Under the pieces are notes generated by a model that searched no databases, was not told the origin of the DNA, and was given only the letters and a program-made list of their open reading frames with translations. The translations under genes and the position numbers were made by a program. This document shows positions 1 through 4,750 of a stretch of 6,299 nt of DNA, in pieces; within the stretch, counting starts at the first letter, position 1, and each line of letters opens with the position of its first letter. Source of the stretch: CAYVKM01 sp964452045 (GTDB taxonomy: Bacteria; Calditrichota; Calditrichia; RBG-13-44-9); NCBI GenBank assembly GCA_964452045.1, contig CAYVKM010000137.1, forward strand, positions 1 through 6,299, written 5' to 3'.

Positions 1-709
1 CATTCAAATCCCGCATTTCCAGGATATCCTGATGCCGGAATAAGGCGCTGTCGTCAAAATTCATTTTAGCATCCAGGGCCAGGACCTTGCCATCCGAGGT
101 CACCACCAGTGGATTTATTTCTGCGAGGGAAGCATCACTTTCGGAAAAGGCTTTGTATAGACTGGTAATAAACTTTACCGCGTTTTTTACCTGATCGCCC
201 TCCAGGCCCAGGCCAAAGGCAATTTTTCGTGCCTGAAACGCTTGAAGGCTAATTTTAGGATCGACGTATTCTTTCAGGATGGCTTCCGGTTTTTCTGCAG
301 CAATTTTTTCGATCTCAACCCCGCCCTCGGTCGAAGCCATAAATACCAGTCTGGAAACTGCCCGGTCCAGAACAATTCCCAGATAGAGTTCCCGGGCAAT
401 ATCAATACCCTCTTCGATCAGGACACGATGCACTTCTTTTCCTTCCGGTCCGGTCTGATGAGTAACCAGGTTCATCCCGATCATCTTCGAGGCCATTTCC
501 TTGACTTCATTCACACTTTTAGCAATTTTTACCCCACCGGCCTTACCCCGCCCTCCGGTATGAATCTGAGCTTTGACCACAAAAATTTTTCCACCAAGTT
601 CCTGTGCCGCAGCAAATGCCTCATCCGGGGTATAAGCAACTTTTCCCCTGGGAACGGCAACATTATAACTTCGTAAATTTTCCTTTGCCTGATACTCATG
701 AATGTTCAT
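1..709 (-). CDS. sucC: Succinyl-CoA synthetase (ADP-forming) beta subunit, N-terminal 236 residues
   Basis: SucC is the ATP-grasp subunit of succinate-CoA ligase. With SucD it interconverts succinyl-CoA + ADP/GDP + Pi and succinate + CoA + ATP/GTP in the cytoplasmic TCA cycle. The reading frame opens with MNIHEYQAKE, the family's signature N-terminus. It continues with K46 and GGRGKAGG (52-59) in the nucleotide-binding region, ARELYLG (105-111), FMASTEGGVEIE (123-134), and the metal-binding pair N199 (in LAEINPLVV) and D213 (in LALDAKM). These fall at the same positions as in the E. coli protein from memory. The usual length is about 385-390, so roughly 150 C-terminal residues, including the CoA-ligase-type domain, lie beyond the left edge. 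sucD would be expected there too. The start is ATG at 707-709 with AGAGG (717-721) seven bases upstream. It follows carbamate kinase by 77 bases with no terminator seen, so co-transcription is likely. No damage is visible in this part. Confidence 0.97.
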   Translation of the reverse strand, partial: MNIHEYQAKENLRSYNVAVPRGKVAYTPDEAFAAAQELGGKIFVVKAQIHTGGRGKAGGVKIAKSVNEVKEMASKMIGMNLVTHQTGPEGKEVHRVLIEEGIDIARELYLGIVLDRAVSRLVFMASTEGGVEIEKIAAEKPEAILKEYVDPKISLQAFQARKIAFGLGLEGDQVKNAVKFITSLYKAFSESDASLAEINPLVVTSDGKVLALDAKMNFDDSALFRHQDILEMRDLN

Positions 710-786
710 GAAGAGACCTCTTTTTGTTTATTCTGAAAGTTTTAATGGCTTCAATTCTTTAGCATTCCATCCGATTGAATTTTCTT

Positions 787-1740
787 TTAAGAGGGCAGAA
801 TGGTAGTCCCTGCTTTTCCTTGAACCGCCTCCACTGATTTTTCTATAGAGGTTATAATTACCTTTTTACCCCCGCTTTCCAGAAAATGAATGGCTGCTTT
901 GATTTTTGGTCCCATACTGCCTGCCGGAAAATGCCCCTCATCCAGATATCTTTTTGTTTCCTGAAGAGAAATGGTATCCAGGTTTTTCTGATTTGGTTTC
1001 TTAAAATTGAGGGCGACTTTTTCCACCGCGGTTAAAATCATCAATTCATCTGCATTTACATCCCTGGCCAGAATTGCTGAAGCAAGATCTTTGTCGATCA
1101 CCGCATCAATTCCCTCATACCAGCCATTCTTTTTATCAATGTATACCGGAATTCCGCCGCCTCCCGCAGCAATCACCACAATATCATTTTCCACGAGTAG
1201 TTTAATAATTTTTTTGGCAACAATTTCTATTGGAATAGGGGAAGGGACAACCCGGCGCCAGCCTCTTCCCGGATCTTCCTTTAACACCCAGCCGGGCCGA
1301 TTTCTCATTTCATCTACTTTTTCATTATCATAAAAAGGACCGACAAATTTTGATGGGTCAAAGATGGAGGGATCATCCGGATTAACCAGAATCTGGGTGA
1401 CTATAGTGGCAACTTCTCTGAAGATTCCCCGATCTCTCATCTTGTTCTGCAGACATTGTTCAATCATGTAGCCCATGCCGCCCTCTGTATCGGCAACGAT
1501 GACCCCTAAAGGCAAGACGGGAACAAGATTTCTGGATTCTTCAACCCGAATCAGGGCATTTCCCACCTGCGGGCCATTTCCGTGGGTAACCAGCACCCGA
1601 TAGCCCTGGGCGATGAGCTCAACCACGCCTTTTAGGCTCTGCCGGGTATGGGCAAACTGCTGATGAATGTTTCCTTCTTCAAATTGTTGGCTAATCGCAT
1701 TTCCCCCCAGAGCCACCACAATTATCTTTTTATGATCCAT
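787..1740 (-). CDS. arcC: Carbamate kinase
   Basis: Carbamate kinase catalyses carbamoyl phosphate + ADP = carbamate + ATP. It usually gains ATP at the end of arginine deiminase, agmatine or purine/allantoin breakdown, and in some thermophiles it makes carbamoyl phosphate. The 317 residues match the family's usual length of about 310-315. Amino-acid-kinase motifs appear in order: ALGGNA (10-15), THGNGPQVGN (52-61), KFVGPFY (131-137), AAGGGGIPV (191-199), GIDAVIDKD (210-218) and AGSMGPKI (273-280). K131, K217 and K279 sit where the catalytic lysines of characterised carbamate kinases lie, by motif matching. The GTG-free start is ATG at 1738-1740, preceded only by a weak CAGG site. A good promoter of its own lies at 1791-1819. 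No arginine deiminase or carbamoyltransferase is in view, so the source of carbamoyl phosphate cannot be told. It is probably co-transcribed with sucC. Confidence 0.96.
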   Translation of the reverse strand: MDHKKIIVVALGGNAISQQFEEGNIHQQFAHTRQSLKGVVELIAQGYRVLVTHGNGPQVGNALIRVEESRNLVPVLPLGVIVADTEGGMGYMIEQCLQNKMRDRGIFREVATIVTQILVNPDDPSIFDPSKFVGPFYDNEKVDEMRNRPGWVLKEDPGRGWRRVVPSPIPIEIVAKKIIKLLVENDIVVIAAGGGGIPVYIDKKNGWYEGIDAVIDKDLASAILARDVNADELMILTAVEKVALNFKKPNQKNLDTISLQETKRYLDEGHFPAGSMGPKIKAAIHFLESGGKKVIITSIEKSVEAVQGKAGTTILPS

Positions 1741-1790
1741 TTTCGTAGCCTGAAAAAATCCAGTTTAAGTTCAAAAAAATGCAGTAAGTT

Positions 1791-1819
1791 ATAATACATA
1801 TTTTAAATTCATATATCAA
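1791..1819 (-). promoter_or_regulatory. Sigma70-type promoter of arcC (and probably sucC)
   Basis: Read on the minus strand, TTGATA (1814-1819; 5 of 6 to the -35 consensus) is followed by exactly 17 bases and then TATTAT (1791-1796; 5 of 6 to the -10 consensus). Transcription would begin near 1784, giving a leader of about 44 bases before the arcC ATG. The element lies just downstream of the terminator of the GTPase gene, as expected for a fresh transcription unit. Confidence 0.72.
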
Positions 1820-1825
1820 TAATCA

Positions 1826-1870
1826 ACCAAAAATAAAATGCTGGAATCCTGTACCGAGGATCACAGCATT
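1826..1870 (-). terminator. Intrinsic terminator of the COG2403 GTPase gene
   Basis: On the minus-strand RNA an arm at 1857-1870 pairs with one at 1837-1850 around a six-base loop, CGGUAC. The outer AUGCUG/CAGCAU block is closed by an A-U pair. It is separated from the inner AUCCU/AGGAU block by one U-C mismatch and one G-U pair. The 3' side runs into TTTTATTTTT (about 1828-1837), a U-rich tract. It begins 21 bases after the GTPase stop codon at 1892-1894. Confidence 0.8.
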
Positions 1871-1891
1871 AATTGCTACTAATTTTGAAGA

Positions 1892-3205
1892 CTAGATAAA
1901 TTTCTTCAAAGCATCCATCAAGTCGGGTTTGCCAATTTCCTGCAAATCATAAGTAACCCGAACTGCAGGTTTGTTTATTTTGATGATTTTTCGCAGGTCA
2001 ATCGGAGTACCAATAATCACCACATCGCAGTCCGTTTTGTTTATCGTGGTTTCCAGATCTTTAACCTGTTTATCACCATAACCCATGGCCGGAAGCAGTG
2101 TACCGATTTCCGGATATTTCTCATAGGTTTCAGTAATTGTTCCCACCGTGTAGGGTCGGGGATCTACCAGTTCTGCTGCCCCAAATTTTTCCGCCGCAAC
2201 AACTGCGGCTCCATAGGTCATTTCGCCATGAGTAAGGGTTGGTCCGTCCTCCACCGCGAGAACGCGTTTTCCCATGATTAAATGGTAATCCTCAACAAAT
2301 ATCGGGGAAGCTGCTTCTATTACCATAGCATCCGGATTAACCTCAAAAATTGATTCGCGGACGGCTCTTACACCTTCATTATCTGCAGTATCGATTTTGT
2401 TTATCACAATAACATCGGCCATGCGCAGATTTGCTTCACCGGGATAATAAAAAAGCTCATCGCCTGGCCGGTGTGGATCTGCCACGGTAATATGAAGATC
2501 AGGTTTATAGAATGGCATATCGTTGTTACCACCATCCCACACGATTATATCCGCCTCTTTTTCGGCTTCGCGAAGTATTGCCTCATAGTCCACTCCAGCG
2601 TAAATAACGTTTCCCCGAGCAACGTGTGGTTCATATTCTTCCCGTTCTTCGATGGTGCATTTATGTTTGTTTAAATCTTCCATTTTAGCGAATCTCTGTA
2701 CCTTTTGCTCTACCAGATTTCCGTAAGGCATGGGGTGTCTGATAGCGACCACTTTTTTACCGGCCTGATGCAATATTTCGATGATTTTTCTGGTGGTCTG
2801 GCTTTTTCCGCTTCCGGTTCGCACTGCGCAGACGGCAATTACCGGTTTGGTAGATTTGATCATGGTCCGATTCGGGCCCATAAATTTAAAATCAGCTCCG
2901 GCAGCATTAACTGCAGCGGAGCGACTCATCACATAATCGTACGGCACATCGCTGTAAGAGAAAACAACTTCTTCCACCTTCAGTTTTTTAATAAGTTGTT
3001 GAAGTTCACTCTCCGGATAAATGTTTATACCCTTTGGGTAAAGTTTTCCCGCCAATTCGGCCGGATATTTCCGGCCTTCAATATTCGGAATCTGGGTGGC
3101 GGTAAAGGCAACCACTTCATACTGATCATTGTTGCGGAAGAAAGTGTTAAAATTGTGAAAATCTCGTCCGGCAGCACCCATGATTAAAACTCTGGTCTTG
3201 GTCAT
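1892..3205 (-). CDS. COG2403-type P-loop GTPase, cyclic 2,3-diphosphoglycerate synthetase-like
   Basis: This 437-residue cytoplasmic protein resembles the COG2403 family. In Methanothermus-type methanogens, relatives make cyclic 2,3-diphosphoglycerate from 2,3-diphosphoglycerate using ATP. The role of bacterial members is not settled, and I do not assign that reaction here. Residues 1-115 look like a nucleotide-binding Rossmann fold (RVLIMGAAGRDFHNF at 5-19). A SIMIBI-like NTPase domain follows, with a deviant Walker A RTGSGKSQTTR (129-139), a Walker B-like IIVWDGGNND (220-229), and a G4-type guanine-specificity motif VINKID (267-272). The C-terminal part (about 345-437) ends in another alpha/beta unit, VVIIGTPIDLRKII (395-408). 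The start is ATG at 3203-3205 with AGGAG (3212-3216) six bases upstream. It has its own terminator, so it is a separate unit from arcC, although the two genes are adjacent and co-oriented. A 408-base leader region with possible RNA structure precedes it. Confidence 0.85.
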   Translation of the reverse strand: MTKTRVLIMGAAGRDFHNFNTFFRNNDQYEVVAFTATQIPNIEGRKYPAELAGKLYPKGINIYPESELQQLIKKLKVEEVVFSYSDVPYDYVMSRSAAVNAAGADFKFMGPNRTMIKSTKPVIAVCAVRTGSGKSQTTRKIIEILHQAGKKVVAIRHPMPYGNLVEQKVQRFAKMEDLNKHKCTIEEREEYEPHVARGNVIYAGVDYEAILREAEKEADIIVWDGGNNDMPFYKPDLHITVADPHRPGDELFYYPGEANLRMADVIVINKIDTADNEGVRAVRESIFEVNPDAMVIEAASPIFVEDYHLIMGKRVLAVEDGPTLTHGEMTYGAAVVAAEKFGAAELVDPRPYTVGTITETYEKYPEIGTLLPAMGYGDKQVKDLETTINKTDCDVVIIGTPIDLRKIIKINKPAVRVTYDLQEIGKPDLMDALKKFI

Positions 3206-3267
3206 TTTATGCTCCTATCATGTATTTTTTTATGAAATCATCTCAGCAAGTAAAACTGATTTATTTT

Positions 3268-3291
3268 AAAAACCGCTCAATTAAAAGCGAT
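3268..3291 (-). terminator. Terminator-like hairpin before the GTPase gene (weak)
   Basis: On minus-strand RNA, AUCGCU (3286-3291) pairs with AGCGGU (3272-3277), including one G-U pair, around an eight-base loop. The last arm base opens a run of five U (3268-3272). On the plus strand the same place would have a C-A mismatch, so the stem favours minus transcription. The stem is short, with three G-C pairs. It could end read-through from the ytxH/DUF948 operon, whose stop is about 320 bases away, or act as an attenuator 62 bases before the GTPase start. Confidence 0.4.
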
Positions 3292-3346
3292 ACTGAATGA
3301 ACAAATATTTATAAAATGTAGATTATGAAATGGGAGGGATTTAACT

Positions 3347-3384
3347 AAAGCCATACCATTGCCGACAGCCGACGAGATAGCTTT
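3347..3384 (-). promoter_or_regulatory. Possible structured leader element with GC-rich loop
   Basis: On minus-strand RNA, AAAGCUAU (3377-3384) pairs with AUGGCUUU (3347-3354) as eight continuous pairs, one of them G-U. On the plus strand one pair is a C-A mismatch. The 22-base loop contains the direct repeat GTCGGC-T-GTCGGC, a GC-rich island in otherwise AT-rich DNA. I do not recognise a known riboswitch class. It may be part of the GTPase mRNA leader or a small RNA. Confidence 0.3.
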
Positions 3385-3437
3385 CAAAAATGAGTAACAT
3401 ACCGAGGTTCTTTTATTTTTGTATAATAAAACATCAA
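3384..3437 (-). CDS. Possible leader peptide, 16-17 residues
   Basis: A perfect AAGGAGG (3449-3455) precedes a TTG (3435-3437) by 11 bases and an in-frame ATG (3432-3434) by 14 bases. From the ATG the frame reads MFYYTKIKEPRYVTHF and stops at TGA (3384-3386). Five of its 16 residues are Phe or Tyr. The stop codon touches the 5' arm of the hairpin at 3347-3384, as in translation-coupled attenuation leaders. The long Shine-Dalgarno spacing and the tiny size make coding uncertain. It could be a chance ORF. Confidence 0.2.
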   Translation of the reverse strand: MMFYYTKIKEPRYVTHF

Positions 3438-3613
3438 AATTTAAGAATCCTCCTTGATAAAGAAAATTGAAAAATAAACATTTTTTCTGAATTGGACTTT
3501 TGGAATTTTGTAACTCCTGTTATCAAAATGTTTTTTCCAAACTAATCTTAACCAGATTATTGCAAATCAAAAATACCTTGCTATCCTAAAATTCCAATAA
3601 AATGCCTTTGAAT

Positions 3614-3997
3614 TTATCTGGAACGCAAAGCATCCAGAAAAGCACGCATTCCTTTGATTAAAGCAGTTACATTTGCAACAGTTTCAATCAGCGGGGAACC
3701 AACTTCATCTCGGATTGTCCGCTCAAACTGAACCACATCATCGGCTACATCCTGGATCTTATCCACCACATTATGAAAACCTTCCACCTGCGACTGGATT
3801 GATTGGGTGACATGGGTCAGATTTGTGGTTATTTCATCAATATTGGTCAGAATCCCTGGTAAATTCTGATTCAGGGCTTTACTGTTCTGCTCCATGCTTT
3901 TTGCAGTCCGCCGAAGTTGCAACAAAGTCGGAATTGAAAATATCGCAAATAATAGCAAAGCGATTCCGATGATGAGAACACCAATTTCCCACAGCAT
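3614..3997 (-). CDS. DUF948 (YtxG-like) membrane-anchored coiled-coil protein
   Basis: This 127-residue protein has one N-terminal membrane segment, about residues 3-23 (IGVLIIGIALLLFAIFSIPTL). After it comes a basic LRRTAK and a long helical heptad-like region with many Asn, Gln and Ile residues (about 30-105), ending in FLDALRSR. This is the pattern of DUF948 proteins, of which B. subtilis YtxG, a general stress protein of unknown biochemical role, is the known example. The protein should sit in the inner membrane with the coil on one face. An upstream in-frame GTG (4010-4012) would add five residues, but it contains the GGAGGAG Shine-Dalgarno (4004-4010). That site is six bases from the ATG at 3995-3997, so the ATG is the real start. 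It lies 25 bases downstream of the ytxH-like gene, as in ytxG/ytxH operons elsewhere, though here ytxH comes first. I see no strong terminator directly after its stop. Confidence 0.82.
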   Translation of the reverse strand: MLWEIGVLIIGIALLLFAIFSIPTLLQLRRTAKSMEQNSKALNQNLPGILTNIDEITTNLTHVTQSIQSQVEGFHNVVDKIQDVADDVVQFERTIRDEVGSPLIETVANVTALIKGMRAFLDALRSR

Positions 3998-4003
3998 ATA
4001 ATT

Positions 4004-4010
4004 CTCCTCC
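4004..4010 (-). promoter_or_regulatory. Ribosome binding site deciding the DUF948 start
   Basis: GGAGGAG on the minus strand lies six bases before the ATG at 3995-3997. It overlaps the longer ORF's in-frame GTG, so that GTG cannot use it. This sets the protein at 127 rather than 132 residues. Confidence 0.85.
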
Positions 4011-4022
4011 ACTAGTCATGAA

Positions 4023-4415
4023 TCACGCTTTTTTCTTCTTGGTCGTCTTCTCTTCCTTAAAGGCATCTACACCTGCATCAAGTGCTTTTTTAAGCCGGGA
4101 TTTACTTTCCTCGACGGTCTCTTTTCCTTTTTCGGCGATTTCCTGTACCTGCTCCTCAAACTCATCCACTTTTTTCTTAGCTAAAGATTCTAATTCCTTT
4201 AACCTCTCCAATGCACTGGTATAACTCTTTTTGCTCTTTTCCAAAGCTGCATCATATTCTTCTTTTGCCTTAGTAATAAGTTCATCTGCTTTCTTGTTGA
4301 TCTCTTCTCTTGTCTCCTTGCCGCTCTTTGGCGCGTACAATAAAGCGACCACTGAACCGATAAGACTGCCAATCAATAAACCTTTGAAAAAATCTCCACT
4401 TCCACCATTTTCCAT
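4023..4415 (-). CDS. YtxH domain-containing membrane protein
   Basis: This 130-residue protein begins with a glycine-rich membrane segment (about residues 11-27, KGLLIGSLIGSVVALLY). It is followed at once by the YtxH hallmark YAPKSGKETREEI (27-39). The remainder is one long charged helix (about 40-115) rich in Lys and Glu, and the tail is polylysine (TTKKKKA). Relatives in Bacillus belong to the general stress response, but their biochemical function is unknown. Similar proteins are common across bacteria and are sometimes loosely called gas-vesicle-like. The start is ATG at 4413-4415 with a perfect AAGGAGG (4424-4430) eight bases upstream, which suggests strong translation. It is the first gene of a two-gene operon with the DUF948 gene, under the promoter at 4489-4517. 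Confidence 0.88.
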   Translation of the reverse strand: MENGGSGDFFKGLLIGSLIGSVVALLYAPKSGKETREEINKKADELITKAKEEYDAALEKSKKSYTSALERLKELESLAKKKVDEFEEQVQEIAEKGKETVEESKSRLKKALDAGVDAFKEEKTTKKKKA

Positions 4416-4471
4416 AGTTACATCCTCCTTCAGTCAATTTTAATTATTTTAGGTTAAAACTTAAAAGCTTA

Positions 4472-4495
4472 GTAATTTATTCATTTATAAATTAC
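4472..4495. repeat. Perfect 9-bp inverted repeat over the ytxH promoter, candidate operator
   Basis: GTAATTTAT (4472-4480) and ATAAATTAC (4487-4495) are exact reverse complements separated by six bases. The right arm covers the proposed -10 box, and the left arm lies just past the expected transcription start. A dimeric repressor bound here would block RNA polymerase. No regulator gene is in the window. Confidence 0.4.
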
Positions 4496-4517
4496 CACTT
4501 TTGAACCATGCTGTCAA
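4489..4517 (-). promoter_or_regulatory. Sigma70-type promoter of the ytxH-DUF948 operon
   Basis: On the minus strand a perfect TTGACA (4512-4517) is followed by 17 bases and TAATTT (4489-4494). The latter keeps the three most conserved -10 positions (TA....T). Transcription would start near 4482, leaving a leader of about 67 bases before the ytxH ATG. The 3-of-6 -10 box suggests moderate strength unless helped or regulated. Confidence 0.6.
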
Positions 4518-4750
4518 GTATTCTACGGATCAATAATTTTAAAGTTCTTTTGTATTTACAGGGATTTTAGGGTTGCGAGTAGGTTGTAACGAATGTGGTT
4601 AAGCATGACGATGATTAATATTTCTTTGTTTTTAATTTTGAAAATACATTTTTAGCTTGTGATTTTAGATAAAGTTTTTACGATTGCCATCGTTAATATT
4701 TTGTAATTTTTTTAGATTTAAACCGAGCTTTGCCAACAAAGGAAATTTTA

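Larger units (their letters stand above)
3206..3613. other. Non-coding gap upstream of the GTPase gene
   Basis: This 408-base AT-rich stretch has no ORF of ordinary size on either strand. On the minus strand it contains an orphan AAGGAGG (3449-3455), a 16-17 codon ORF (3384-3437), a hairpin with a GC-rich loop (3347-3384), and a terminator-like hairpin (3268-3291), in that order before the GTPase. A 10-bp inverted repeat (TTGGAATTTT at 3500-3509, AAAATTCCAA at 3588-3597) and a 6-bp AT-rich hairpin (3543-3559) are also present. No convincing promoter for the GTPase was found. The best candidate is weak: TTGGAA (3592-3597), 16 bases, TATTTT (3570-3575), on the minus strand. Confidence 0.6.
4416..4750. 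other. Divergent intergenic region between ytxH and the FAD oxidoreductase
   Basis: This 335-base AT-rich region holds the leftward ytxH promoter with its inverted repeat (4472-4517) and a perfect small hairpin, ACGAT-TGCC-ATCGT (4680-4693), upstream of the rightward gene. No convincing rightward sigma70 promoter was found. The best -35-like words (TTGAAC at 4501-4506, TTGAAA at about 4637) lack good -10 partners. Confidence 0.6.

Noticed and set aside
242..676. Plus-strand ORF of 144 codons
   Set aside because: It lies wholly antisense inside sucC, which has full family motifs in its own frame. The translated product resembles no protein and has no ribosome binding site.
711..722. AAGAG-AC-CTCTT repeat over the sucC ribosome binding site
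   Set aside because: With only two central bases it cannot form more than a four-pair hairpin, so translational control is not supported.
1007..1333. Plus-strand ORF of 108 codons
   Set aside because: It is a shadow inside arcC with low-complexity Ser/Ile-rich translation and no start signal.
2471..3187. Two plus-strand ORFs (2471-2674 and 2705-3187)
   Set aside because: Both are antisense to the GTPase gene, whose P-loop and NKID motifs fix the real frame.
3331..3338. GGGAGGG on the plus strand as a ribosome binding site
   Set aside because: No start codon with an open frame follows at a usable distance. The nearest frame stops at once.
3543..3559. TAATCT/AGATTA hairpin as terminator of the DUF948 gene
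   Set aside because: The stem is six mostly A-T pairs, and no U tract follows on the minus strand; the next bases are GTTTGGAAAAAA.
4018..4443. Two plus-strand ORFs of 68 and 70 codons
   Set aside because: They are Ser/Phe/Leu-rich mirrors of the Lys/Glu-rich YtxH coding sequence on the other strand.
4593..4655. 20-codon plus-strand ORF (MWLSMTMINISLFLILKIHF) upstream of the FAD oxidoreductase
   Set aside because: There is only a poor AGG at a suitable distance, and AT-rich DNA readily gives short hydrophobic frames. There is no linked hairpin strong enough to argue for a leader peptide.
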